From positions 1-57,055 of the forward strand of contig LJHT01000055.1 of the NCBI GenBank assembly GCA_001295905.1: a stretch of 57,055 bases of DNA, in the 5' to 3' direction. Source of the stretch: a beta proteobacterium AAP51 (lineage in GTDB: Bacteria > Pseudomonadota > Gammaproteobacteria > Burkholderiales > Burkholderiaceae_C). This document shows, in pieces, positions 19,127 through 27,229 of the stretch. The position numbers were made by a program, and so were the translations under genes. The notes under the pieces were generated by a model. It was not told the origin of the DNA. It ran no database searches and saw only the letters and a program-made list of their open reading frames with translations. How positions within the stretch are numbered: position 1 is the stretch's first letter; each line of letters starts with the position of its first letter.

Positions 19127-19845
19127 ACGATTCGCACAAGCCCACCGAGACCGACGCTGTCATGCAGCGCTATGCGCGCCGCGCTGCCGCCGCCGGCGGC
19201 GCCGGCCTCTACAGCCCGCTGCGCCCCGAGGTGTGGCAGGGCCTGCAGGAACGCCAGCGCGCGATGCTGCGCGGTTTTGCGGCGCGCGGCTGCACCGACC
19301 TGGCCGCACTGCACATCGCCGAGGTGGGCTGCGGCAGTGGCGGCAACCTGCTGGAACTGCTGCGCCTGGGCGCCGACCCGGCGCGCCTGACGGGCCTGGA
19401 ACTGCTGCCCGAACGCCACGCGGCCGCACGCCGCGCGCTGCCCGCCGCCACCACTGTGTGGCTGGGCGACGCGCTGCAGGCCCCGGCCACGCTGCTGCCG
19501 CCAGCCAGCCAGGACGTGGTGCTGCAGAGCACGGTCTTCAGCAGCCTGCTCGACGATGCTTTCCAGCAGCGCCTGGCCGATGCCATGTGGGGCTGGCTGA
19601 AGCCGGGCGGCGCGGTGCTCTGGTACGACTTCACCGTGAACAACCCCCGCAACCCCGATGTGCGCGGCGTGCCCTTGCGCCGCGTACGCCAGCTTTTTCC
19701 GCAGGGGCAGGTGACAGCGCATCGGGTCACGCTCGCGCCGCCGCTGGCGCGGCTGGTGTGCCGCTGGAATCCGGCCTTCTACACGCTCTTCAACAGCCTG
19801 CCGCTGCTGCGCACGCACGTGCTGGCCTGGGTGCACAAGCCCTGA
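19123..19845 (+). CDS. Class I SAM-dependent methyltransferase
   Basis: The 240-residue protein starts at GTG in a GTGA overlap with the glycosyltransferase upstream. Motif I of the SAM fold is IAEVGCGSGGNLLELL near residue 65-80, followed by TGLELLPERHAAARR near 91. The later segment WGWLKPGGAVLWYDF near 156 matches the post-motif strand of the family. Its position inside block A suggests methylation of a sugar or of the growing lipid-linked glycan (inference). No O- or N-specific subfamily is recognisable. Confidence 0.8.
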   Translation: MNDSHKPTETDAVMQRYARRAAAAGGAGLYSPLRPEVWQGLQERQRAMLRGFAARGCTDLAALHIAEVGCGSGGNLLELLRLGADPARLTGLELLPERHAAARRALPAATTVWLGDALQAPATLLPPASQDVVLQSTVFSSLLDDAFQQRLADAMWGWLKPGGAVLWYDFTVNNPRNPDVRGVPLRRVRQLFPQGQVTAHRVTLAPPLARLVCRWNPAFYTLFNSLPLLRTHVLAWVHKP

Positions 19846-19884
19846 GCCGCCCGCCTCAAGTCCGCGCCGCCCTGATAATTCGCC

Positions 19885-21078
19885 ATGCCTGCCGAGACCT
19901 CGCTTGCCCTGCCATTTCTGCCCTTCGCCCTGCCCGAAATCGGCGAGGAAGAGATCGCCGAGGTCGTCGACGCCCTGCGCAGCGGCTGGGTGACCACCGG
20001 CCCGAAGACGCGCCAGTTCGAAGGCGACTTCGCAGCCTTCCTGGGCGATGAGACCCGCGGTGAACGTGTGCACTGCATCGCCGTCAACAGCGCCACCGCC
20101 GGCCTGCACCTGGCGCTGGAGGCCCTGGGCATCGGCCCCGGCGACGAAGTCATCACCACCACCCACACCTTCACCGCCACGGCCGAGGTGGTGCGTTACC
20201 TGGGCGCCGACGTGAAGCTGGTCGACATCGACCCGGCCACGCTGAACATCTGCCCGAAGGCCGTGGAAGCCGCCATCACGCCGCGCACCAAGGCCCTCAT
20301 GCCGGTGCACTACGCGGGCCTGGCGGCCGACATGCCGGCGCTGTTGGCGCTGGCCAGGAAACACGGCCTGAAGGTGGTGGAAGACGCCGCGCACGCCCTG
20401 CCCACCACCTGCGAAGGCCGCCTCGTGGGCACGCTGGACAGCGACGCCGCCGTCTTCAGCTTCTACGCCAACAAGACCATCACCACCGGCGAAGGCGGCA
20501 TGCTGGTGACGCGCGACGATGCGCTGGCCAGGCGCGCCAGGCTGATGCGCCTGCACGGCATGAACCGCGATGCCTTCGACCGCTACACCGCCAAGGTGCC
20601 CAGCTGGTACTACGAAGTCGTGGCGCCGGGCTTCAAGTACAACCTGACGGACATCGCGGCGGCGCTGGGCATACATCAGCTGCGGCGCTCGCCTTCCTTC
20701 CACGAACACCGCTGCCGGCTGGCCGCGGCGTATGACGAGGCGCTGGCCGGGCTGCCGGTCATCCTGCCGCCGCAGCCACGGGCTGGCGACCAGCACGCCT
20801 GGCACCTGTATGTGCTGCGTCTGGCCGATGGCGCGCACATCGAACGTGACCGGCTCATCGAACACCTGTTTGCCGCCGGCATCGGCTGCAGCGTGCACTA
20901 CATCCCGCTGCACCTGCACCCTTACTGGCGCGAGCGCTACGCCTTGCAGCCGGCGCAGTTCCCGCACAGCCAGCGCGCTTACGAGCGCATGCTGAGCCTG
21001 CCGCTGTACACGCGCATGGGGCTGGCCGACGTGCAGCGCGTGGCAGCTGCTGTGCGGCAGGCGCTGGGCGCAGAATGA
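19885..21078 (+). CDS. DegT/DnrJ/EryC1/StrS sugar aminotransferase (PglE/PseC/ArnB-like)
   Basis: The 397-residue PLP enzyme has [20 protein letters not shown] near residue 13, [20 protein letters not shown] near 70, [15 protein letters not shown] near 165 and [16 protein letters not shown] near 192, whose Lys binds PLP. The EIGEEE...SGWVTTGP opening is typical of enzymes that aminate UDP-4-keto-6-deoxyhexoses. The WbpM/PglF-like 4,6-dehydratase at 23503 would supply such a 4-keto sugar, and the initiating transferase at 21690 could load the product. I infer a UDP-4-amino-4,6-dideoxy sugar route; no PglD-type 4-N-acetyltransferase is evident beside it. Confidence 0.86.
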   Translation: MPAETSLALPFLPFALPEIGEEEIAEVVDALRSGWVTTGPKTRQFEGDFAAFLGDETRGERVHCIAVNSATAGLHLALEALGIGPGDEVITTTHTFTATAEVVRYLGADVKLVDIDPATLNICPKAVEAAITPRTKALMPVHYAGLAADMPALLALARKHGLKVVEDAAHALPTTCEGRLVGTLDSDAAVFSFYANKTITTGEGGMLVTRDDALARRARLMRLHGMNRDAFDRYTAKVPSWYYEVVAPGFKYNLTDIAAALGIHQLRRSPSFHEHRCRLAAAYDEALAGLPVILPPQPRAGDQHAWHLYVLRLADGAHIERDRLIEHLFAAGIGCSVHYIPLHLHPYWRERYALQPAQFPHSQRAYERMLSLPLYTRMGLADVQRVAAAVRQALGAE

Positions 21079-21106
21079 GGCCTGGCACGACCACCGAGGC
21101 CCCGCC

Positions 21107-21676
21107 ATGAACGCCGTGTTGCAGCCAAGGATGACGCTAGAGGCCTACCTCGAATGGGAGAGCGCCCAGGTCGAGAAGCACGAGCTGGTACAGGGCGAGA
21201 TCTTCGCCATGACAGGCGGGCGCCGGGCGCATGGGCGGGTGCTTCTGAATCTGGCCCGGTACCTCTCTGAGGCTCTGGATGGCACGCCATGCCAGGTGTT
21301 TGCCGACAGCATGAAGCTGCAGGTTGCCGACGACACCATCCTCTACCCAGACGTCTTCGTCACCTGCAGCCCGGCCGACCTGGCTACCGATCAGATCTTC
21401 CGCGAACCCAATCTCGTCATCGAGGTGTTGTCGCCCAGCACCCAGGCCTACGACCGCAGCAGAAAGTTTGCGCTCTACCGCCGCCTGGCCAGCCTGCAGG
21501 AATACATCCTCGTGGACCCGGAAACGCGCCGTGTGGAAGCCTTCCGCCGCACGCCGGCCGACCAATGGGTGCTGCACGACATGAGCGAAGACTTGAGCAT
21601 GCAGGTGGCGAGCCTGGGTTGCGCAGTGCGCCTGGCCGACATCTTCGCCGGCATCGACCCGCCTGCGACTGTCTGA
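21107..21676 (+). CDS. Uma2-family putative endonuclease (DUF820, PD-(D/E)XK fold)
   Basis: The 189-residue protein shows the Uma2 pattern in order: KHELVQGEIFAMTGGR near residue 21, HGRVLLNLARYLSEAL near 39, LYPDVFVTCSP near 78 (active-site Asp), LVIEVLSPSTQAYDRSRKF near 102 (the E-x-L then K of the nuclease core) and YILVDPETRRVEAF near 130. Uma2 proteins are common in many copies in cyanobacteria and some proteobacteria. Their substrate is not known; a restriction-like or mobile role has been suggested. It has no evident link to glycans and interrupts block A between the aminotransferase and the sugar transferase. Confidence 0.85.
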   Translation: MNAVLQPRMTLEAYLEWESAQVEKHELVQGEIFAMTGGRRAHGRVLLNLARYLSEALDGTPCQVFADSMKLQVADDTILYPDVFVTCSPADLATDQIFREPNLVIEVLSPSTQAYDRSRKFALYRRLASLQEYILVDPETRRVEAFRRTPADQWVLHDMSEDLSMQVASLGCAVRLADIFAGIDPPATV

Positions 21677-21689
21677 ACCCCCGCCCAGA

Positions 21690-22322
21690 TTGGCCAAACG
21701 CCTCTTCGACATCATCGGCGCCGCCCTGGCCCTGCTGTTGCTGGCCCCAGTGCTGGCCGTGGTGGCACTCTGGGTGAAGCTCGATTCCCCAGGCCCGGTG
21801 TTCTTCCGGCAAGAACGCGTGGGCCGGCATGGCGTGCCCTTTCGCATCTACAAGTTCCGCACGATGCGGGTGGACGCCCCCGCCCGCGGCCTGCAACTGA
21901 CCGTGGGCGCCGACCCGCGCATCACCCGTGCCGGCGCCTTTTTGCGGCGCACACGGCTGGATGAACTGCCGCAACTCTGGGACGTGCTGCGCGGCACCAT
22001 GAGCCTGGTGGGCCCGCGCCCGGAGGTGCCGCGCTACGTGGCGCACTGGCCCGCTGAACTGCGCGCTCCCTTGCTGGCCATGCGCCCCGGCCTCACGGAC
22101 CCGGCTTCGCTGGCGAACATCAATGAGGCCCAGGTGCTGGCTGCCGCTGCCGACCCCGAGCGCGAATACATCGAACACCTGATGCCGGCCAAGCTGCGTC
22201 TTTCAGCCGCCTATGCGGCCCGGGCCACGCTGGCCACCGACCTGGCCCTGCTGCTGCAAACCGCAGCGCGGCTCTTGGGTGCAGGCCGATCTGTACAATC
22301 TCAAAATCCCACTTTGAAATAG
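21690..22322 (+). CDS. Initiating bacterial sugar transferase (PglC/WcaJ C-domain type)
   Basis: The 210-residue monotopic phosphoglycosyl transferase starts at TTG. Only one hydrophobic segment is present ([20 protein letters not shown]), as in PglC. The core motifs follow: [16 protein letters not shown] near residue 32, [10 protein letters not shown] near 54 and [20 protein letters not shown] near 88, ending in [11 protein letters not shown] near 109. It should move a sugar phosphate from a UDP-sugar to undecaprenyl phosphate on the inner face of the membrane. Its last ten codons overlap the inverted repeat of the downstream DUF4143 gene, so its C-terminus may have been rewritten by that insertion. 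Confidence 0.9.
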   Translation: MAKRLFDIIGAALALLLLAPVLAVVALWVKLDSPGPVFFRQERVGRHGVPFRIYKFRTMRVDAPARGLQLTVGADPRITRAGAFLRRTRLDELPQLWDVLRGTMSLVGPRPEVPRYVAHWPAELRAPLLAMRPGLTDPASLANINEAQVLAAAADPEREYIEHLMPAKLRLSAAYAARATLATDLALLLQTAARLLGAGRSVQSQNPTLK

Positions 22323-22326
22323 TACA
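22292..22326. promoter_or_regulatory. Inverted-repeat operator/promoter of the DUF4143 ATPase gene
   Basis: TGTACAATCTCAAA (22292-22305) and TTTGAAATAGTACA (22313-22326) are inverted repeats that agree at 12 of 14 positions around a 7-base spacer. The left arm holds a good -10 sequence, TACAAT (22294-22299), and the right arm ends 5 bases before the ATG. The site is very AT-rich for this DNA and overlaps the end of the sugar transferase gene. A dimeric repressor, possibly the ATPase itself, is a plausible binder (inference). Confidence 0.5.
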
Positions 22327-22330
22327 CATC

Positions 22331-23506
22331 ATGGGCTTGGTGCCGCGCCATGCCGCCGCCACTCTGCAGCAGTTGGCCGCCGGCTTTCCCGTGCTGGCCA
22401 TCACAGGGCCGCGCCAGTCGGGCAAGACCACGCTGGCGCGTACGGTCTTCGCAGATTTGCCCTACATCAACCTGGAAGACCCCGACACCCGCGAACTGGC
22501 CCTGTCCGACCCGCGCCGCTTCCTGGCCCGCCATGCAGAAGGTGCCATCCTCGATGAAGCCCAGCGCGCGCCGGCCTTGTTGTCTTACCTTCTTGGCATT
22601 GCCGATGCCGCCACCCGAATGGGCCGCTGGGTGCTTACCGGTTCGCAGCAGTTCGGCCTGATGGATGGCATTGGCCAGAGCCTGGCGGGCCGCGTGGGCA
22701 TGCTCACGCTGCTGCCCCTGGCCTGGCGCGAGCAGTTCGAAGCCGCCCCACGAACCCAGCCCACGCTGGAGGCCGTGCTGTGGCGCGGCGGCTACCCCGC
22801 GCTGCACGCCGCGCACCGCCAACCCGTGCCTGCGCATTGGTTCGCGGCCTACCTGGCCACCTACGTGGAACGCGACGTGCGCCAGTTGCTGAACATCACC
22901 AACCTGCTGACCTTCCAGCGCTTCATGGCCATGTGCGCAGCGCGCAGCGCCCAGTTGCTGAATCTCAACAGCCTGGCCGGCGACTGCGGCATCAGCCAGC
23001 CCACCGCCCGCCAGTGGCTGACGGTGCTGCAGGCCAGCCACCTGGTGGCACTGGTGCCGCCTTACCACCGCAACTTCGGTAAGCGCTTGGTGAAGACACC
23101 CAAGCTGTACTTCCTGGACACGGGCCTGCTTTGTCATCTGCTGCGCATAGCCAGCGCCGAAGAGCTGCAGGTGCACGCGGCCCGCGGTGCCGTTTTCGAG
23201 ACCTGGGCCGTGGCTGAGGCCTTGAAGCACCGCCACAACCGCGCGCTGCCCCCCGACCTGTACTTCTGGCGCGACAACCACGGCCTGGAAGTCGACCTGG
23301 TGTTTGAACACGCAGGCCGCCTGCACAGCGTGGAGTGCAAGAGCGGCACCACCTACGTGCCCGACTGGCTGAAAGCCCCACAGCGCTGGCGCGAAGCCGC
23401 CGGCCCCCAGGCGGCGGCGCCGCTGCTGCTGTATGGCGGCGAGAACAGCCACGAGCGCGAAGACCACCGCGTGCTGAGCTGGCGCGACCTGGGTGCCTGC
23501 GCATGA
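22331..23506 (+). CDS. AAA-type ATPase with DUF4143 C-terminal domain
   Basis: The 391-residue protein has Walker A as GPRQSGKTTLA (residues 28-38), Walker B as GAILDEAQRAP near 74, and the arginine/sensor region VLTGSQQFGLMDG near 101. After about residue 170 comes DUF4143: TYVERDVRQLLNITN near 178, then the nuclease-like end VFETWAVAEALKHR near 288 and EVDLVFEHAGRLHSVECKSG near 318, which resembles a PD-(D/E)XK strand. These proteins are abundant, often solitary, and of unknown role. No Shine-Dalgarno is seen before the ATG. It overlaps the WbpM-like gene by 4 bases, so read-through from it may drive that gene. Confidence 0.88.
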   Translation: MGLVPRHAAATLQQLAAGFPVLAITGPRQSGKTTLARTVFADLPYINLEDPDTRELALSDPRRFLARHAEGAILDEAQRAPALLSYLLGIADAATRMGRWVLTGSQQFGLMDGIGQSLAGRVGMLTLLPLAWREQFEAAPRTQPTLEAVLWRGGYPALHAAHRQPVPAHWFAAYLATYVERDVRQLLNITNLLTFQRFMAMCAARSAQLLNLNSLAGDCGISQPTARQWLTVLQASHLVALVPPYHRNFGKRLVKTPKLYFLDTGLLCHLLRIASAEELQVHAARGAVFETWAVAEALKHRHNRALPPDLYFWRDNHGLEVDLVFEHAGRLHSVECKSGTTYVPDWLKAPQRWREAAGPQAAAPLLLYGGENSHEREDHRVLSWRDLGACA

Positions 23507-25440
23507 AGCCGCAGGGCGACGCCGCCACCATCTTCTGGCGCCGGCTGGACATCTGGCTGGCCCGGCTGCGCCCGCACCGCGAGCCTTTGACGCTGCTGGT
23601 GGACGCCGCCGTGGTGGCCGCCTGCTGGAACATCACTTACCTCTTCCGTCTGGGCTTCGACCGCTGGATCAGCGCGCGCCCCAGCTACGACGGCTGGGTG
23701 CTGCTGGGCGTGGTGCTGGCCTACGCCGCCGCCAGCCGCCTGCTGAAGGTGCCGCAGAGCATGTGGCGTTTCAGCGGCTTCGGCGAGATTCAGCGCCTGC
23801 TGCTGGCCTGCCTGCTGGCCGGCCTGGCCTCGGCCGCCGTGGTGATGGGCCTGGGCCTGAGCAAGGTGCCGCGTGCCGTGCTTGCGCTGCACCCGGTGGT
23901 GTCTTTAATGGGCTTGGCGGTGGTTCGCATCGTCTACCGCATGACCTACGAGCATGCCCGCAGCCGCATTGCGGGCCAGGACGGGCAGGTGCGCCGGGCC
24001 GTGGTGCTGGGGGCCGGCGAGGCGGCGCGGCTGCTGCTGGCCGGGCTGGTGCAGCAAGGCTGGACGGTGCTGGGCCTGCTGGACGACGACCCCGCGAAGA
24101 AAGGCGCGCGCATCAACGGCGTGGCCGTGCTGGGCCCTTTGGCAGCCTTGGCCGACAAGGCCACCACGGCCACCGCCACCCACGTGGTGGTGGCCATGCC
24201 CGCGGCCACCCCGGCGCAGCGCCGCCGTGCCTTCGACCTGGCGGCGGCCACCGGCCTGCCGGTGCTGACGGTACCCAGCGCCGACGAACTGCGCACCGGC
24301 CAGACCCGCGTGGAGCGCCTGCGCGACATCGAACCCGAAGACCTGCTGGGCCGCGAACCGGTGGTTCTGGATGAAGCCGGCATTGCGCACACCCTGCAGG
24401 GCAAGACCGTGCTCATCACCGGCGCGGGTGGCAGCATCGGCAGCGAACTGTGCCGCCAAGTGGCACGCTCTGCGCCGGCACGCCTGGTGCTGTACGAGCT
24501 GAGCGAGTTCAACCTGTACACCATCGAACAAGAGCTTTCAGAGAGCCACCCCAACCTGGAGCTGGTGCGGCTCATCGGCGACGTGAAAGACCTGGCCCAC
24601 ATGCGCCACACCTGCGCCCGCTGGCGGCCGCAGGTGGTGTTTCATGCCGCGGCCTACAAGCACGTGCCGCTGATGGAAGAGCACAACGCCGCCGCCGCGC
24701 TGCGCAACAACACCCTGGGCACCTACCACGCAGCGCTGGCGGCGGCCGAAGTGAAGGCCGAGCGCTTCGTGCTCATCAGCACCGACAAGGCGGTGAACCC
24801 TACCAACGTGATGGGGGCGACCAAACGCGCCGCAGAAATGGTGGTCTCGGCCATGGCCGCCGAGCACGCGGCCACCCGCTTCATGGCGGTGCGCTTTGGC
24901 AACGTGCTGGGCAGCAGCGGCAGCGTGATCCCGAAGTTCAAGGAGCAGATCGCCAAGGGCGGCCCGGTGACGGTGACGCACCCCGACATCATTCGCTACT
25001 TCATGACCATACCCGAGGCGGCGCGGCTGGTGCTGCAGGCGGCGGCGATAGGGGAGAGTGGGCAGGTGCTGGTGTTGGATATGGGGGAGCCGGTGAGGAT
25101 CGTAGAGCTGGCGCGCGATCTCATTCGGCTGGCTGGGCACACTCTGGAAGAGATACCCATCGTTTTCAGTGGGTTGCGGCCGGGGGAGAAGCTTTTTGAG
25201 GAGTTATTGGCAGGGGCCGAAGCCACTGTTTCGACGCCGGTGGATCGGCTGTGTGTAGCCCGCATTGCCGCGGGGAGTGAAGCGGAACTGCGCGTCTGGA
25301 TCGAGCGCGCCCAGACGCTGGCGCGCCACGACGACGGAGCCCGGGCACTGCTGCGCGAGTGGGTGTCGGAATACCAGCCTTCCGATAAAGCGCTGGATGA
25401 AGGGCAAAAAGGTACTGGTCGCAGGCATCACAGGATCTGA
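23503..25440 (+). CDS. WbpM/PglF/CapD-type nucleotide-sugar 4,6-dehydratase
   Basis: The 645-residue membrane protein has four or five hydrophobic helices within about residues 25-145, a CoA/NAD-binding-like domain with VVLGAGEAARLLLAGL near 167, and the catalytic SDR domain with VLITGAGGSIGSELCRQ near 302, HAAAYKHVPLMEEHN near 382, STDKAVNPTNVMGATKR near 426 (Met replaces the usual catalytic Tyr, as in WbpM) and SGLRPGEKLFEELL near 555. The family makes UDP-4-keto-6-deoxy-HexNAc. From about 25040 the codon choice changes sharply to GGG, AGT, ATA, GTA and TTA. The last 12 or so residues run over the start of a gmd remnant and may not be native. Confidence 0.9.
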   Translation: MKPQGDAATIFWRRLDIWLARLRPHREPLTLLVDAAVVAACWNITYLFRLGFDRWISARPSYDGWVLLGVVLAYAAASRLLKVPQSMWRFSGFGEIQRLLLACLLAGLASAAVVMGLGLSKVPRAVLALHPVVSLMGLAVVRIVYRMTYEHARSRIAGQDGQVRRAVVLGAGEAARLLLAGLVQQGWTVLGLLDDDPAKKGARINGVAVLGPLAALADKATTATATHVVVAMPAATPAQRRRAFDLAAATGLPVLTVPSADELRTGQTRVERLRDIEPEDLLGREPVVLDEAGIAHTLQGKTVLITGAGGSIGSELCRQVARSAPARLVLYELSEFNLYTIEQELSESHPNLELVRLIGDVKDLAHMRHTCARWRPQVVFHAAAYKHVPLMEEHNAAAALRNNTLGTYHAALAAAEVKAERFVLISTDKAVNPTNVMGATKRAAEMVVSAMAAEHAATRFMAVRFGNVLGSSGSVIPKFKEQIAKGGPVTVTHPDIIRYFMTIPEAARLVLQAAAIGESGQVLVLDMGEPVRIVELARDLIRLAGHTLEEIPIVFSGLRPGEKLFEELLAGAEATVSTPVDRLCVARIAAGSEAELRVWIERAQTLARHDDGARALLREWVSEYQPSDKALDEGQKGTGRRHHRI

Positions 25441-25738
25441 AGGTAACTCCCGTACCGATCTCTTGCTTATCGGTGGCAGGAGTTCCACGGCATAAAGCTC
25501 CGGGTTTCACTATTCTAGACGGAGCGCGTCGATTGCATCTGCGAGAAGCTGCACGTCCAGCACCTGCGCTTCATCCTGCACTCAGGCGGCACGACCGGGA
25601 ACCTCAAGTTCAAGCGGATCCATCAGCAGGTGGAGCCGAACGAGGAAGACAACCGGGGCCCGCCATGCCAGTTAGCGATGAGCTTCCAGGAACCACATGA
25701 AGTTCCGACGTGGACACCACAGGCGCTCAGGCGGCGTT
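25397..25738 (+). pseudogene. Truncated, frameshifted gmd remnant (GDP-mannose 4,6-dehydratase N-terminus)
   Basis: An ATG at 25397 opens MKGKKVLVAGITGSEG, the start of GMD with its glycine motif (GITGQDG in intact enzymes), but the frame stops at 25495 after 32 codons. In another frame, from 25525, the translation RVDCICEKLHVQHLRFILH and, after it, FKRIHQQVEPNEEDN and LAMSFQEP align without gaps to the GMD region that normally reads RVDHIYxDPHxxxxRFxLH ... IRIIQQVQPDEIYN ... VAVSFEEP. The copy ends near 25738, where the next gene's stop codon lies on the other strand; about two thirds of gmd is missing. The alignment is from my memory of the family, but the length agreement and residue matches are strong. 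Confidence 0.72.
25445..25484. terminator. Two-part hairpin between the convergent blocks
   Basis: AACTCC (25445-25450) pairs with GGAGTT (25479-25484), and ACCGAT (25454-25459) pairs with ATCGGT (25469-25474), with a small internal bulge and a 9-base loop. It lies just after the WbpM-like stop, inside the gmd remnant, so it could serve as a terminator for block A. No T run follows. Confidence 0.35.
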
Positions 25739-26854
25739 GGGCTTGCGCTGTGACAACTCGTCTACCACCTCCAGGTATGCCCGCAGCACAATTTCTTCAT
25801 CAAACTCTCGTTCCATTTTGCGTCGGGCTTCCTCGCCCATGGCCCGAAGTTGATCGCCCGTCGAGTCGATCATGGACCGAATTGCGTAGGTTAGGTGATC
25901 TACGTCGCCGGCCCGGCAGACCCAGCCGGTCTCGCCGTCTTGCACGGCGTCGCGGCATCCAGGCATGTCGTAGGTGATCGAAGGACGGCCCATAGCCGAT
26001 GCTTCCAGGAGCGACCTGGGTACACCTTCGCGGTAAACCGAAGGCAGGACCACCACATCGGCCTGCGCCATCGCCGGGCGGACATCGTCCGTCTCGCCCA
26101 GGTATGCGACTAGCCCCTCGCGCACCCATGCCTCGATCTGGGTACGCGGCACTGCGTTCGGATGATCCCCACCCATCGGGCCGAGGAGTCGCACCTCGAA
26201 GGCATCCCGCCGCGCAACGAGTCTGCGCGCGGCCTCGACCAAGTCGGCCACGCCCTTGTCGAGCAGCAGGCGTCCGACGAACAGCAGCACACGCCGCTGT
26301 TCGAGCGGTAGTGGCATCTGCGTGAAGCGCGATAGGTCTACACCGGAGCCGGGCAAACGCCTGGTGAGTCCAGGTGTTACGAGCCCCGCGTGAACGAACA
26401 TCCCGAGGTCGGTTTCGTTCTGGAAGAAGACGCGGCGTGCGTCCCCGAACGATCGCCGATAGAGGCGCTTGACCAGCCATGCCAGCGGGTTGCGCTTGAC
26501 GAAAGCGTAGCCCAAGCCTGAGACATTGGGTACGAAAGTGCGTCCTTCGCCTCGAAGGGCTAAGCCGGTGTAGATGTTGGCCTTGGGCGTGTAGCTGAAA
26601 ACTACATCTGCACCAAAATCGCGCAGCAGTCCGCCGAGGTGGCGCACCGCCCGAAGCTCTTCCCATGGCCTGCGGCTGGCGGCGTTCATCACCCACTCGG
26701 CATGGCGCACGCCGCAGGCGCTAAGCCTGCCCACGTGGCGGTCCACCGGGCTGATAGCCAGCACTTGGCAACCTGACTGTTTCAGCCGCTCGATCAGGTT
26801 CAGACGGAAGTTGGCCAGGTACCAGGAAGAATTGGCGACGATGGCGACCTTCAC
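25727..26854 (-). CDS. Glycosyltransferase family 4 (PglA-like)
   Basis: The 375-residue protein begins MKVAIVANSSWYLANFRLNL, as in GT4 enzymes of the PglA/WbpY group. It has VFSYTPKANIYTGLALRG near residue 86, VSGLGYAFVKRN near 110, FQNETDLGMFVHAGLV near 144 and the donor motifs LLFVGRLLLDKGVADLVEAA near 190 and LPSVYREGVPRSLLEASAMG near 272, including the E-x7-E pair. It probably adds the second sugar to an undecaprenyl-PP-linked unit, which is the PglA step, but the sugars are not known. It is the most 3' gene of block B on the - strand and abuts the gmd remnant. Confidence 0.87.
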   Translation of the reverse strand: MKVAIVANSSWYLANFRLNLIERLKQSGCQVLAISPVDRHVGRLSACGVRHAEWVMNAASRRPWEELRAVRHLGGLLRDFGADVVFSYTPKANIYTGLALRGEGRTFVPNVSGLGYAFVKRNPLAWLVKRLYRRSFGDARRVFFQNETDLGMFVHAGLVTPGLTRRLPGSGVDLSRFTQMPLPLEQRRVLLFVGRLLLDKGVADLVEAARRLVARRDAFEVRLLGPMGGDHPNAVPRTQIEAWVREGLVAYLGETDDVRPAMAQADVVVLPSVYREGVPRSLLEASAMGRPSITYDMPGCRDAVQDGETGWVCRAGDVDHLTYAIRSMIDSTGDQLRAMGEEARRKMEREFDEEIVLRAYLEVVDELSQRKPNAA

Positions 26855-27229
26855 GGCGCAGACCTAGAGGTGCAGAGGCTATCGGGTCGATTCGGAGTCT
26901 TGGCAGAAGGGTCCGTGCTGCACGGTCGCGACAGATCAGTCATGGATGGAGGTGCGCTGCGAGTCGACGTCTCGGGGCTACCTTGGGCTGGGGTTGTTGA
27001 TCGTTGCCTGCCATCGGGCGGGCTGGGCGCAGTAGCCTCATATCTGGCGAGCATAACGAAGTCCGGATGGCGCGGGCCGTTGGCGCTGCGGTCCGCGGGG
27101 TTGGGGCGCTTTGGCCGAGCTATTGCGAGTCAGGCGGGCTTGCGGTCCGGAGATACTCGAGACGCGTTCATCCGCCCGAGATCGCCGGTTGACGGCGCCT
27201 CGCGCCTTCGGCGACGTAGGAGTAAGCCC
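26855..27229. other. Divergent intergenic region, no gene recognised
   Basis: About 375 bases separate the PglA-like gene (- strand) from the FG-GAP lipoprotein gene (+ strand). The + frame is open from 26870 but shows no homology and no plausible signal peptide before 27230, so I treat it as non-coding. It must hold the promoters of both genes; I could not point to convincing -35/-10 pairs. Confidence 0.5.

Noticed and set aside
19084..21108. 674-codon open frame on the - strand
   Set aside because: Antisense to the methyltransferase and aminotransferase genes, with low-complexity Gly/Gln/His/Arg composition.
26870..27229. 120-codon upstream extension of the FG-GAP lipoprotein
   Set aside because: A ribosome site and a lipoprotein signal follow the ATG at 27230; the extension would bury the signal peptide.
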